Source: Streptomyces sp. XM83C
GTDB lineage: Bacteria; Actinomycetota; Actinomycetes; Streptomycetales; Streptomycetaceae
Assembly: GCF_023072675.1 (NCBI RefSeq)
Contig: NZ_JALLGL010000010.1
Location: forward strand, 1 to 45,547
Length of the DNA: 45,547 bases
Reading direction: 5' to 3'
The stretch's first letter is position 1. Every line of letters starts with the position of its first letter. A program made the translations under genes and the position numbers. This document shows positions 7,832 through 16,608 of the stretch, one piece after another. The notes under the pieces are model-generated. The model did not search any database. It was not told the DNA's origin and saw only the letters and a list, made by a program, of their open reading frames with translations.

Positions 7832-8584
7832 TCACCACAGGCTCTGCGCGGCCACGCCGAGCCCGAGGACCACCAGGGCGACGAACAGTACTCGGCGGAA
7901 CCTCTCCTCGGAGATCCGCTTGCGGATCCGGCCGCCGACCGCCATCCCGCAGAACGCGGGGACGAGAGAGGCCGCGGACAGCACGGCGAGCCTGCCGCCG
8001 ATGAGATCCTGCGCCTGGAGCGACCAGGTCAGGCCGATCGTGGAGAAGGTGAAGAGGATGCCCATGGCCTGCACGAGCTGGTCGCGGGTCAGGCCGAGGG
8101 ACTGGAGGTAGAACACGCCCGGGACGGCCGAGGAGCCGGTCATCCCGGTGAGGAACCCGTTGGTGGCGCCGAAGAGCACACCGACGGGGTGGTGCCAGGT
8201 CCGGCCGCTGATGTCCACGCGCAGCCGGAACAGCCCCAGCAGCCCGTACACGGTGAGGCCGAGGCCGAGCAGCGCCGACATGACGTCCGTACGGAACCAG
8301 CCGAGCGTGAACGCGCCGGACACCGTGAACGCGGTGGCGGCCAGCAGGAACGGCCAGGTGATCCGGACGACCTCACGGCCGTGCCCGCCGCTCGACGCCT
8401 GGACGACGTTGGTGAGGAACGTGGGCACGAGGATCAGCGCCTTGGCCGGCTGGATGCCGACGGCGGCGGTGAGGATCCCGAGGACGACGGGCGGCAGGCC
8501 CAGGCCGGTGAGGCCCTTGACCAGGCCGCCCACGAAGAACGTCAGGACGATGATCGTGACGAGGGTCATGTCGGACGCGTGCAC
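7832..8584 (-). CDS. TauE/SafE-family membrane permease
   Basis: The 250-aa polytopic membrane protein has about eight hydrophobic segments and the family N-terminal pattern VGGLVKGLTGLGLPPVVLG, with the internal repeat NGFLTGMTGSSAVPG. The family exports sulfite, sulfoacetate or other small organic anions. Start is ATG 8584, or ATG 8569 (MTLVT). It lies 9 bases from the cupin stop and may overlap the next gene, so it is co-transcribed. In this operon it may export a small acidic product or by-product; that role is inference. Confidence 0.88.
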   Translation of the reverse strand: MHASDMTLVTIIVLTFFVGGLVKGLTGLGLPPVVLGILTAAVGIQPAKALILVPTFLTNVVQASSGGHGREVVRITWPFLLAATAFTVSGAFTLGWFRTDVMSALLGLGLTVYGLLGLFRLRVDISGRTWHHPVGVLFGATNGFLTGMTGSSAVPGVFYLQSLGLTRDQLVQAMGILFTFSTIGLTWSLQAQDLIGGRLAVLSAASLVPAFCGMAVGGRIRKRISEERFRRVLFVALVVLGLGVAAQSLW

Positions 8585-8593
8585 GGGTGCCGG

Positions 8594-9157
8594 TCAGGAA
8601 CGCGCGGCGGCCCGCGGGTGGCCGCTGCGGACACCGTGCGCGACGAACGCGCGCAGCGCCTGGACGACGTCGGCCTGCTCCTCCGGGGTCAGCTCGGCGG
8701 GCCGGTCGGCGGCGAACCGGTCGGCGAGCTTCGCGATGTCCTCCCGGCGGTCCTCGATGTAGACGGTGCCGGGCTTCTCCCGGCCGTCGGACCGGTTTTC
8801 GGACCGCTCGTCGGACCGGCCGCCGGACTTCTCGGCGAGACCTTCGGCGAGCCGTTCACCGTCCGGTACGAAGTTGATGTCGAAGTCTCCGATCTGCAAC
8901 AGGACGTACCGGGAGGGTGTGCCGGCATCGGCGCCGTTGACGAACCGGTGCCGGCTGGGGCAGGGCACCTGGAACATCTCACCGGGCCGTACGGTGAACA
9001 CCTCACCGGAGTCGGGCAGTTCGACGGTGATGACGCCGCGTGAGCAGTACATGAGGTCGGAGACCTCGTTGTGGAAGTGGTACGGCACCGCCTTGTGGTC
9101 GAGGTTGAACAGGCTGACCCGCAGCCCGTCCTCGTAGTGGAACTCTTTCATCTCCAT
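8594..9157 (-). CDS. Cupin-domain protein
   Basis: The 187-aa protein has one cupin barrel in residues 1-95. The metal-site pattern is His27-x-His29 (YHFHNE) with nearby Glu31/Asp35, the GEMFQVP turn and His70. The arrangement recalls non-heme iron dioxygenases of the 3-hydroxyanthranilate type, but I cannot assign it. A charged Arg/Ser/Asp-rich linker at about 105-130 and a helical tail follow. The gene sits 3 bases after the FAD oxidoreductase in the diiron-oxygenase operon, so a catalytic role in the same pathway is likely. Confidence 0.82.
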   Translation of the reverse strand: MEMKEFHYEDGLRVSLFNLDHKAVPYHFHNEVSDLMYCSRGVITVELPDSGEVFTVRPGEMFQVPCPSRHRFVNGADAGTPSRYVLLQIGDFDINFVPDGERLAEGLAEKSGGRSDERSENRSDGREKPGTVYIEDRREDIAKLADRFAADRPAELTPEEQADVVQALRAFVAHGVRSGHPRAAARS

Positions 9158-9160
9158 GGC

Positions 9161-10972
9161 TCATCTCCCTGTCTCGCTGCCGACCAGCCCGGCACCGTCC
9201 ACGGCGGCGGGCCCCACGGCGGCGGGCGGCCCGGCGGCGGCCTCCCCGGCCCAGTCGTCCACGACCGACCGGGCCGCCTCGACGAAGGCGCCCGCGTAGT
9301 TCTTCTCGTTCTGCCAGAACCTGACGACCGGCCCGAAGGACGACAGATGTGGTGACGGGCCGAGCGCGCCGCCCGCCCGCCGCAGCACCCGGTGGCCGCC
9401 GCCCGGGTCCAGGGCGATCCCGCCGGTGGTGTAGCCGCCCTCCTCGTGCGGGACGATCTCGCCGCGCCGCAGCAGGTTCTGCACCAGCGGCGACGGGTGC
9501 CGCTCCAGCCGGAAGTCCTGCCCTCGGGCCCGTACGACACAGTCCGCGCGCACGGTGACCGCGGGTCCGTCGTCCGGGGCGGCGGTGACCCGGAAGGTGC
9601 CGTCGTCGGTGATCTCGGTGCGGGTGGTGCCGTAGCCGAGCCGGACGGTGGTGAGGACGCCGGCGTCCATCAGGGCGAGGAGTTTCTCCGCGTTGGCGGC
9701 CGGCATCGGTACGGCGGTGCGGATGATGTGCGTGTCGAACAGCCGGTCGTAGGCGGCTTTGTCGTCCGGGGCGAGCCGGTGGTAGAAGCGCAGCCGGCGC
9801 GCCTTCAGCACGACCGCGTGGACCAGGTCGCCGGTGGCGGAGGCCCGCAGATCGTAAGCCAGTTTCTCGCGGGCGTCCGCGTACGGCGGGCGGGCCACGT
9901 CCTCCCAGCCGGCCGCGCCGTCGGTGGCCCGGCGCAGCTCGGCGTCGAGCAGTTCCAGGACGGGCGCGAGCCGCAGCCGGCCGTGGTGGGCGCGCCGGAT
10001 CGCGGCGAGGTTCTCCTCGGTGAGCAGCTGTGGCTCGTACGGCGGGAGGGGGCCGCGCACCGGCGGGAAGAACCCCGACCGCGATCCGGCGACGACTCTC
10101 GGCGGGGTGCCGTGCGGCCGGTACGTGTCGATGTGCCCGTCGGGGGTGTGGGTGAAGGTGCCGTCCGCGCACAGGGTGAGGATCGCGTCGATGCCGCTGG
10201 GTCCCATGCCCTCGACGAACACCACGGGCCGTGCGTCGGCGCCGGGGCGGGTGCGGCGGGTGCGGGCACGGGCGCGCACGGAGTGCCGTACGGCCTGGGG
10301 CGGGTAGGGCGCGGCGAGGTAGCCGTCGTGTCCGGTGAGCCGCCCGGTGGGGGCGGGCTGCCAGTGCCCGGTGGCGAGCAGGACCCGGTCCAGGCCGGTG
10401 AGGGTGGTCTCGCGGCCGGTGTCGAGATCGCGCAGCAGCACCCGGAACCCGTCGGGTGCGGTGAACCCGTCGAGGGCCTCGTGCCGGGTGAGGGTGTGCA
10501 CGGTGATGCCGTGGGCGCGGGCCCGTTCGACGGCCTGCTGGAAGCGTTCCCGCAGGTAGCGGCCGAACAGGGCGCGCGGGTAGAACGCGCGCGGGTCGGG
10601 CTTCCAGGTGTCGGGTCCGGCGCCGGGGTGGGTCTCCAGGAGGTGGCCGGGGCATTCGCGCCACAGCCGTTGCCGGTTCTCGGTGAGCCAGTCGACGAAG
10701 TCGGTGCCGTGCAGGCCCATGCTGCCGGCCTCGTTGTTGCAGAGGTGGGCGAGCTGGACGTTGTCCTCGTCGTAGGGGTAGCCCGGCCCGCTCACCGGGC
10801 CCCGCTCCACGGTGACGATGCTGGGGGCGGGGTCCGGTGCCGGGTGCGGGCGACCGGGTGCGGTCAGGCGCTGCACGAGGTGCCACAGCGCGCAGGTGCC
10901 GGAGAAGCCGGTGCCGATGACGCAGTAGGAGACTCCGTGTCCCGGCGTGCCGCGTCCTGTCGCGGTCGCCAT
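9161..10972 (-). CDS. FAD/NAD(P)-binding oxidoreductase
   Basis: The 603-aa protein starts with an FAD Rossmann motif GTGFSG at residues 20-25. It then has GPGYPYDEDNVQLAHLCNNE, the pattern of the FAD-NAD(P)-binding family (Pfam 13454) related to L-lysine and ornithine N-oxygenase-like proteins. A second motif, VFVEGMGPSGIDA, lies near residue 245. ATG 10972 follows the aminotransferase stop by 5 bases. It probably oxidises or hydroxylates an amine or amino-acid-derived substrate; the exact reaction is unknown. Confidence 0.85.
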   Translation of the reverse strand: MATATGRGTPGHGVSYCVIGTGFSGTCALWHLVQRLTAPGRPHPAPDPAPSIVTVERGPVSGPGYPYDEDNVQLAHLCNNEAGSMGLHGTDFVDWLTENRQRLWRECPGHLLETHPGAGPDTWKPDPRAFYPRALFGRYLRERFQQAVERARAHGITVHTLTRHEALDGFTAPDGFRVLLRDLDTGRETTLTGLDRVLLATGHWQPAPTGRLTGHDGYLAAPYPPQAVRHSVRARARTRRTRPGADARPVVFVEGMGPSGIDAILTLCADGTFTHTPDGHIDTYRPHGTPPRVVAGSRSGFFPPVRGPLPPYEPQLLTEENLAAIRRAHHGRLRLAPVLELLDAELRRATDGAAGWEDVARPPYADAREKLAYDLRASATGDLVHAVVLKARRLRFYHRLAPDDKAAYDRLFDTHIIRTAVPMPAANAEKLLALMDAGVLTTVRLGYGTTRTEITDDGTFRVTAAPDDGPAVTVRADCVVRARGQDFRLERHPSPLVQNLLRRGEIVPHEEGGYTTGGIALDPGGGHRVLRRAGGALGPSPHLSSFGPVVRFWQNEKNYAGAFVEAARSVVDDWAGEAAAGPPAAVGPAAVDGAGLVGSETGR

Positions 10973-10977
10973 GCGGA

Positions 10978-12258
10978 TCAGGGCTCCAGCCGGGCGAGGG
11001 CGTCCCTGATGCGGGTGCCGGCCTCGGTCAGCAGGGCGCCGTCGCGGCCACAGTTGACGCGCACCCAGTGGTCCATGGGGGTGCCGCCGGAGAAGTGGCT
11101 GCCGCTGATGCCGGCCACGCGTGCCTCGGCCAGCAGGAACTGTTCGGCGCTGACATGGCCGTGCCGGCGGTAGGCGTCGGCGTACGCGGACAGGTCGACG
11201 AAGAGGAAGTAGCCGCCCTGGGGCCGGCGCACCCGCAGCGAGGGCACCTGCTGGAGCTCCCGCAGCATCGACTCCAGGTTGGCGCGGGCGGTGCGGGCCC
11301 GCTCGGTGGCCACCTCGTCCATCTCGGGCCGCAGCGCGACATGCGTGGCGATCTGGCCGTACGTCGACGCGAAGGAGGTCAGGTTGACCTGGGCCCGCGC
11401 CGCGGCCTCCACGATGTCCGGGGGGCCGCACAGGTAGCCGATGCGGTCGCCGTGCATGCCGTACGTCTTGCCGGGCCCGGTCACCCAGGTCGTCCACGGC
11501 CGCATGGAGCAGCGCCCGCCGTCGGCGAGGGGGACGTCGATCGCGGCGAACAACCGGGGGCGTTCACCGAGGATGTGGGCCTCGTAGGGGGTGTCGAACA
11601 GGACGTGGACCGGGCTGTCGCCCTGTGCCTCGCGGCGGGTGTTGTGCTCGGCGACGACCTGGGCGAGCGCGGTGAGTTCGGCGGTCGAGTACACCTTCCC
11701 GGTGGGGTTGATGCAGTCGCCCAGCACGACGATCTTCGTACGGCCGGTCAGGGCCGCCCGCAGTGCCGGCGGGGTGAGACCGTCCTCGGCGGGGACGGGC
11801 ACGGTCACCGGCACGGCGCCGTGCAGGCGCACCATGTCGGCGTAGTGCGGCCAGTTCGGCACCGGGATCACCACTTCGTCGCCCGGGTCGAGCAGGGCGT
11901 GGAAGGTGACCGCGATGGCGCCCTTGACGCCGCCGGGCGTCACCATGATCTCGGTGTCGGGGTCGTAGTCGATGCCGTGCAGTCGGGCCGCCCGCGCCGC
12001 GACGGACTCCCGCAGGAAGGGGAAGCCCTTGACGGGGGCGAAGGCGTGGACCACGTCCGGGCGGGTGCGGATGAACTCGGTCACGCCCGCGTCGATCCGG
12101 GGGTCGGTCGGGGTGTCGAGCGCGCCGATGCTGAGGTCGATGATGCGGTCCTCGGGGGCGAGTTGCCGGTTGAGGGCGGCCAGTTTCGCCGTGGTGCCGT
12201 GGGTGGCCGACTCGGGGAGGGCCAGGACGGCGTCGGATATGCCTCGTGACTTGTGCAC
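10978..12258 (-). CDS. PLP-dependent class I/II aminotransferase
   Basis: The 426-aa protein is a fold-type I aminotransferase. It shows NPTGK with Asn184, Asp222 in FDTPYEA for the pyridine nitrogen, the Schiff-base Lys264 in TGPGKTYGMHG, Arg272 and a C-terminal WVRVNCG Arg that binds the substrate carboxylate. The start is taken as GTG 12258 because homology begins there, although the frame is open further upstream. It sits between the diiron oxygenase and the FAD oxidoreductase in one operon. It may make or consume an alpha-keto acid, or act as a beta- or gamma-modifying PLP enzyme on an amino acid. Confidence 0.88.
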   Translation of the reverse strand: MHKSRGISDAVLALPESATHGTTAKLAALNRQLAPEDRIIDLSIGALDTPTDPRIDAGVTEFIRTRPDVVHAFAPVKGFPFLRESVAARAARLHGIDYDPDTEIMVTPGGVKGAIAVTFHALLDPGDEVVIPVPNWPHYADMVRLHGAVPVTVPVPAEDGLTPPALRAALTGRTKIVVLGDCINPTGKVYSTAELTALAQVVAEHNTRREAQGDSPVHVLFDTPYEAHILGERPRLFAAIDVPLADGGRCSMRPWTTWVTGPGKTYGMHGDRIGYLCGPPDIVEAAARAQVNLTSFASTYGQIATHVALRPEMDEVATERARTARANLESMLRELQQVPSLRVRRPQGGYFLFVDLSAYADAYRRHGHVSAEQFLLAEARVAGISGSHFSGGTPMDHWVRVNCGRDGALLTEAGTRIRDALARLEP

Positions 12259-12299
12259 GTCCGGTGAGCTGCCTCTCTGTCGTGGGGGTCGGCGTGGGC

Positions 12300-13058
12300 T
12301 CAGCTCGTGACGGCCTTGTACATCGCCTCCCACATCCGCAGCTGCACATCGAGGGTCTCGTTGGCGCCGTAGGCGATCTCGGCGAGGTCCTCCTCGGTGC
12401 GGACGTTGTTCAGGACGCACTTGCGGGCGTCGGCGGCGTGGCGTTCCTCGACGCCCTCGTCGCCGACGTGGACGTTGAAGTAGATCTCGACCTTCTCGAC
12501 GAACTCGGTCGCCGGCAGGCCGGTGTTGGCGTTGCGGAACGCCGTGCGGCACACCCTGAGCATGGTGTCGGCGTGGGACTCCAGCGCCATCGCGACGCCG
12601 AGCATGCGCTGGTAGCTGCCGCCGACGAGTTCCCGGGTGCGCTCGCGGTAGGCGAACGTCTCGGGTATGACGAGGGCGCTGTGGCGGGCCTCCTTCACCT
12701 TCAGCGGGGCCAGCCCGAACTCGACCTCGCCCAGCAGGTTGTGGGCGTTCTCCATGAGCAGCTCGTGGCACTTCTCCGGCTCGCCGTAGCCGGCCTCCTC
12801 GTTGAGGATGAAGGAGAACAGCGTCAGGGTGTCGCGGTCGTCGTGCGCGGCGGCCTGGGCGCACACATGGGCGATGCCCTTGACGGTGCCCTCGGTGCGG
12901 TGGAGGAAGTTCGCCCGGTGGAAGTCGTAGGTGCGGGCGTCCCACTGGGTTTCCTGAAGGTACTTGAAGTAGTCGTTGCTGTAGACGGGGTGACGCTCCG
13001 GTCCGTCCATGAAGGAGACGACCTGGTCGTGCAGTGCGGGTGCGATGCTCGTCGTCAT
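12300..13058 (-). CDS. Heme-oxygenase-like diiron oxygenase (HDO)
   Basis: The 252-aa all-helical protein matches the iron-containing redox-enzyme/HDO family. The LNEEAGYGEPEKCHELL segment gives Glu88 and His98, ALESH gives Glu160, and FNVHVGDEGVEERHA gives His197, Glu204 and His207 as likely iron ligands. HDO enzymes known elsewhere N-oxygenate amines, cleave C-C bonds or make terminal alkenes from amino or fatty acids. The last ligand cluster has three residues more than the HxxxDxxH spacing I would expect. It is first in its operon, with ATG 13058 and a GACA-N4-TGTC element 22 bases upstream. Confidence 0.85.
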   Translation of the reverse strand: MTTSIAPALHDQVVSFMDGPERHPVYSNDYFKYLQETQWDARTYDFHRANFLHRTEGTVKGIAHVCAQAAAHDDRDTLTLFSFILNEEAGYGEPEKCHELLMENAHNLLGEVEFGLAPLKVKEARHSALVIPETFAYRERTRELVGGSYQRMLGVAMALESHADTMLRVCRTAFRNANTGLPATEFVEKVEIYFNVHVGDEGVEERHAADARKCVLNNVRTEEDLAEIAYGANETLDVQLRMWEAMYKAVTS

Positions 13059-13079
13059 CGTGCTTTTACTCCCAGTTCA

Positions 13080-13091
13080 GACAGGGGTGTC
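13080..13091. promoter_or_regulatory. GACA-N4-TGTC palindrome upstream of the diiron-oxygenase gene
   Basis: GACA at 13080-13083 and TGTC at 13088-13091 flank GGGG. The extended text CAGACA-N4-TGTCGGAT is identical to that upstream of the second tetR gene (about 33692-33709), apart from the four central bases. This repetition makes a shared regulator likely. Confidence 0.55.
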
Positions 13092-13377
13092 GGATCGCGT
13101 CCTGGGGAACTTTCGTAAATCACGCACGAACGCCTGGTGCGAGTGATGAGGCACCATGGCCGGGACACGGCCGGGACGATTCTCTTTTCGCGCTGTGGCG
13201 CCTTCGGAGCCCTACCGGCGCGTCTTGTCCCATCATGAGCCAACGGCCCTGTCGGAGACAGGTCACAATTCAGCCATTGACTGTCGTGTATTGCATGTCC
13301 GATGACATGACCGATGGCTCCAAAAAACCGGCCCGATAACCTGTTCTCGGAAATGCAAAAAGGGCCGACGCACGACT

Positions 13378-13411
13378 CCCCTTGGCCGTCGGGGGATTTC
13401 CGGCCAAGGGG
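13378..13411 (-). terminator. Stem-loop downstream of the MFS gene
   Basis: CCCCTTGGCC at 13378-13387 pairs perfectly with GGCCAAGGGG at 13402-13411 around a 14-nt loop. It begins 37 bases past the MFS stop codon and would separate the exporter transcript from the diiron-oxygenase operon. Confidence 0.7.
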
Positions 13412-13448
13412 ATGCGCGTGGCCTCGCCGAATTCTGCGAGGTGGCCCG

Positions 13449-14675
13449 TCAGACGGTGCGGGCCAGCTGTTCGTCCTCACTGGAGGCCTGTGCCGGCGTC
13501 TCCTTCTTCCAGCCGGTGCCGAGCCGCAGCAGCAGCGAGGCGCCGGCCAGGACGACACCGAACCAGATGACGCTGTTGACGCCCGCGTGGTCGACGAACA
13601 GACCGCCGAAGAGGGCACCGAGCGCGATGCACGTGTTGTACGCCATCGTGTTCAGCGACATCGCGGCCTCGAAGGTCTCGGGGGCCGCCGCCAGCGTCAT
13701 GTTGACCTGGGACAGCTGCACCGCGCCGAAGGACAGGCCCCACAGGACGAGGGCGATCACGGCGCCCGTCTTGGCGTCGCCGACGCCGCGCAGCAGCAGC
13801 AGCGCCGCGATCAGGCCGACCAGGCCGACGACGAAGGTGCCGCGCAGGCTGCGGTTGACGGTGTAGCCGGCGACGAAGTTGCCGATGGCGCCGCCGATAC
13901 CGAAGATGATCAGCACGACCGTGATGAAGGTGGAGCTGGCGTTCGCCGTGTCCTCCAGATACGGCCGCACGAAGGTGTACGCGCCGAAGTGGCCGAGGAC
14001 GAAGAAGACGACGATGAACAGCACGGTGCGCAGCTGGCCGTTCTTCACCGGCAGGGAGAAGACCTCCCGGACGGAGACGGCGTTGTCCGACGGCAGCGAC
14101 GGAATGGCGGAGGCGACCCACAGGAACACCGCGAGGCTCAGAGCGGCCCAGATGCCGAAGGTGGTGCGCCAGTTGGTGTGGTCCTCGACGATGGTGCCGA
14201 GGGGAATACCGACGACGGTGGCGATGGAGATACCGGACATCACCACGGCTGCGGCACGGCTGGCGTGCCGTTCGGGCACGATCCGCATCGCCATGGAGAC
14301 ACCGATCGCCCAGAAGACACCGCTGGCGAAGCCCATGCACAGTCGGGTGCCGAGAATCAGCGGGTAATTCGGGGAGACGGACGTGATGAGATTTCCGGCC
14401 GCCAGCACGGCGAGAAGCACGGAAAGCAGGTAACGCCGGTTGACGCGGCGGGACCATGCCACGATGAACGGAACACCGAGACCGGCCGCGACGCCCTGCG
14501 CGGTCACCATCAGACCGGCGGTGCCGACGGAGATGTCCAGGTCCTCACTCAGCGGGGTGAGCAGACCGACGGGCATCAGTTCGGTGGTGAGGAAGACGAA
14601 AAGACTGGCGGTGATGGCGGCGACGCCGATCCAGCCCCGGGCGGGCGAGATCGACCGCTCCTGTACAGCGGACAT
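13449..14675 (-). CDS. MFS transporter, DHA1-type drug efflux
   Basis: The 408-aa protein has about twelve hydrophobic segments and the typical DHA1 pattern: TTELMPVGLL in helix 1, RRVNRRYLLS after helix 2 and GTRLCMGFASGVFWAIG for helices 4-5. It exports small molecules by proton antiport at the cytoplasmic membrane. ATG 14675 has GGAGA seven bases upstream. It is followed by a strong terminator and preceded by a DMT exporter gene on the same strand. In this setting it is a candidate efflux or self-resistance pump for the cluster product. Confidence 0.92.
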   Translation of the reverse strand: MSAVQERSISPARGWIGVAAITASLFVFLTTELMPVGLLTPLSEDLDISVGTAGLMVTAQGVAAGLGVPFIVAWSRRVNRRYLLSVLLAVLAAGNLITSVSPNYPLILGTRLCMGFASGVFWAIGVSMAMRIVPERHASRAAAVVMSGISIATVVGIPLGTIVEDHTNWRTTFGIWAALSLAVFLWVASAIPSLPSDNAVSVREVFSLPVKNGQLRTVLFIVVFFVLGHFGAYTFVRPYLEDTANASSTFITVVLIIFGIGGAIGNFVAGYTVNRSLRGTFVVGLVGLIAALLLLRGVGDAKTGAVIALVLWGLSFGAVQLSQVNMTLAAAPETFEAAMSLNTMAYNTCIALGALFGGLFVDHAGVNSVIWFGVVLAGASLLLRLGTGWKKETPAQASSEDEQLARTV

Positions 14676-14729
14676 GAATGTTCTCCAACAATTCTGCTCA
14701 AGGAAGGTGCCGGTGACCCGGACGGTTCG

Positions 14730-15686
14730 TCAGGAACGCGGTCCGCCGCGGCCCGCGGCGGGCTTCGACGCGAGCACCGCGGGTTCGTCACCGGCCGGGG
14801 CGCTCCCGGCGGGCGGGCCCTGCGGTTTGGGCGGGCGGGGCTGGGCGAGCATCACGGCGACGAGGATCACGACGATGCCGACCATCTGCGCCGGCGAGAA
14901 CGACTCGTCCTCGAAGGCGATGCCGAGGATCGTCGCGACGACGGGGCTGCCGAGGGCGAGGAACGACACCGCGAGGGCGGGGAGTTTCTCGATCCCGCGG
15001 AACCACAGCGCGTAACTGATCACCGCGCCGAGGAGGATGAGGTAGCCGAAGCCGAAGACATTGGTCCCCGTCAGGGAGCCGGGCAGCCCCTCGACGGCCA
15101 GGGTGAACGGCAGCGACACGAGCCCGCCGACCAGCAGCTGCCAGCCGGTGAAGGGCAGCAGCCCCACCCCTTCGGGGCGGCCCCAGCGTTTGGTGAAGGT
15201 GATGCCGGTGGCCATGCAGGCCGCTCCGCCGAGGCCGGCGGCCACGCCGACGGCGTCCAGCGCCTCCGAGCCCTGGAACACCAGCAGGACCACTCCGGCC
15301 ACGCCGAGCAGACACGCCAGGGCGTGCACGGGACGTATCTTGTCGCCGATCAGCAGCGCCGCGAGGATCAGCACGATCATCGGCTGCACGGACATGAGCA
15401 TCGCCGCGACACCGCCGGGCAGACGGTAGGCGGCGACGAACAGCAGCAGATTGAACGCACCGATGTTCAGGGTGCCGAGCACCAGCGCCCGCCACCACCA
15501 TTCGGCTTTGGGCAGCACCCGGGAGATGAGCAGCAGGATGATGCCCGACGGCAGTGCCCGCACGGTCGTGGCCAGCAGCGGCCGGTCCGGGGGCAGCCAT
15601 TCGGTGGTCACCAGATAGGTGCTTCCCCAGATCGCCGGTGCCAGCGCCGTCACCGCGGAAGTGAGGAGTTGCCGGCCGCTGTTCAT
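14730..15686 (-). CDS. EamA/DMT-superfamily transporter
   Basis: The 318-aa protein has ten predicted hydrophobic segments in two EamA repeats (about 5-135 and 145-285) and a Pro/Gly/Ala-rich cytoplasmic tail. WGSTYLVTTEWLPPDRP near the start is typical of this family, which exports amino acids and metabolites. The upstream frame is open, but ATG 15686 (MNSGRQLLTS) has GGAGG nearby. It lies 54 bases before the MFS gene on the same strand, so two exporters are probably co-transcribed. Confidence 0.9.
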   Translation of the reverse strand: MNSGRQLLTSAVTALAPAIWGSTYLVTTEWLPPDRPLLATTVRALPSGIILLLISRVLPKAEWWWRALVLGTLNIGAFNLLLFVAAYRLPGGVAAMLMSVQPMIVLILAALLIGDKIRPVHALACLLGVAGVVLLVFQGSEALDAVGVAAGLGGAACMATGITFTKRWGRPEGVGLLPFTGWQLLVGGLVSLPFTLAVEGLPGSLTGTNVFGFGYLILLGAVISYALWFRGIEKLPALAVSFLALGSPVVATILGIAFEDESFSPAQMVGIVVILVAVMLAQPRPPKPQGPPAGSAPAGDEPAVLASKPAAGRGGPRS

Positions 15687-15792
15687 GGCGCACCGCCCTC
15701 CGCTTCGGGGCACCCGGCGCCGAGCGCACAGGGGCCGGGCAGAAAATGTGTGTTCACGTCGTCGATTTCCTGGGCACGGAAGGCCGCGTCGC

Positions 15793-16437
15793 CTAGTCGA
15801 AAATGGCGTCGCGCGTACGGGAGCGCTTCAGTTCGAAGAATCCGTCGGTGCCCGCGAGGGCGAGCACGCCGTCCCACAGCCGGCCCGCGGCCTCGCCGCG
15901 CGGCGCGGGCGAGATGACAGGGCCGAAGAACGCGATGACTTCACCGTCGGGGCCGGGCACATGGATGACCGGTGTGCCGACCTCGGTGCCGACGGGGTCC
16001 ATGCCGGCGTGGTGGCTGGCCCGCAGCGCGTCGTCCATCTCGGTGGTGTCGGCCACCTCCAGCAGGTCCTCCGGCAGTCCGGCCTCGGCGAGCGCGGCGA
16101 CCATCATGTCCCGTTTCAGACCGGCCTGCTTGAGGTGGATGAGCGCACCCATCGCGTTGTAGAGGGGCCGCAGCACCTCGTTGCCGTAGCGCTGCTCGGC
16201 GGCGATGCACACACGCACCGGGCCCCAGCCGTCGATCATGCCCTGCCGGTACTTCTCCGGCACCTCGCGGCCCTGGTTGAGCACCGACAGGCTCATGATG
16301 TGGAAGCGGGTCTCTATGGGCCGTACCTTCTCCACCTCCAGCAGCCACCGGGAGGTGATCCACGCCCACGGGCAGCGCGGGTCGACCCACATGTCGACGG
16401 TTGTCCTCGCGGGCTGACTGGTCGGCGTGCTGCTCAT
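15793..16437 (-). CDS. DsbA-fold mycothiol-dependent reductase (Rv2466c-like), CPWA active site
   Basis: The 214-aa protein has a thioredoxin fold with a helical insertion. The motif VDPRCPWAWITSRW near residue 20 matches the family of the mycobacterial mycothiol-dependent nitroreductase Rv2466c. The second Cys of the CPWC motif I recall for that enzyme is Ala here, so only a monothiol mechanism with mycothiol is possible. ATG 16437 (MSSTPTSQPAR) fits the family length. It is divergent from a LysR regulator and upstream of the two exporters. It may protect against, or act on, an electrophilic product; that is inference. Confidence 0.85.
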   Translation of the reverse strand: MSSTPTSQPARTTVDMWVDPRCPWAWITSRWLLEVEKVRPIETRFHIMSLSVLNQGREVPEKYRQGMIDGWGPVRVCIAAEQRYGNEVLRPLYNAMGALIHLKQAGLKRDMMVAALAEAGLPEDLLEVADTTEMDDALRASHHAGMDPVGTEVGTPVIHVPGPDGEVIAFFGPVISPAPRGEAAGRLWDGVLALAGTDGFFELKRSRTRDAIFD

Positions 16438-16517
16438 GGGAAAAGCCGGTCCTTCCGTTGCGCATTGAGAGCGGGTGAATGGGGAATTGCCGTGGTCCGG
16501 CCATGAGCCGTCGAAAA

Positions 16518-16547
16518 CAGGAATTGCAGGGACAGTCGGCATTCCTG
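16518..16547. promoter_or_regulatory. 7-bp inverted repeat between the Rv2466c-like and lysR genes
   Basis: CAGGAAT at 16518-16524 and ATTCCTG at 16541-16547 are perfect complements 16 bases apart, inside the divergent promoter region. LysR proteins often bind such spaced inverted repeats in front of the gene they control. The half-sites are short and no binding is shown. Confidence 0.35.
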
Positions 16548-16608
16548 GGCACCGGACGCGGCACGTTCAAATTCTGGACCGGCCGTCACCAATGAGTCCA
16601 ACACATGT

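Larger units (their letters stand above)
13059..13448. other. Regulatory intergenic region, diiron-oxygenase operon / MFS gene
   Basis: No gene is visible in these 390 bases. From right to left it holds the MFS terminator (13378-13411), a perfect CATGTC-CGAT-GACATG palindrome at 13294-13309, a perfect CCTGTC-GGA-GACAGG palindrome at 13248-13262 and the GACA-N4-TGTC element at 13080-13091. It is locally less GC-rich than its surroundings. Together this is a well-stocked promoter region for the minus-strand operon starting at 13058. I could not fix one -35/-10 pair. Confidence 0.55.
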
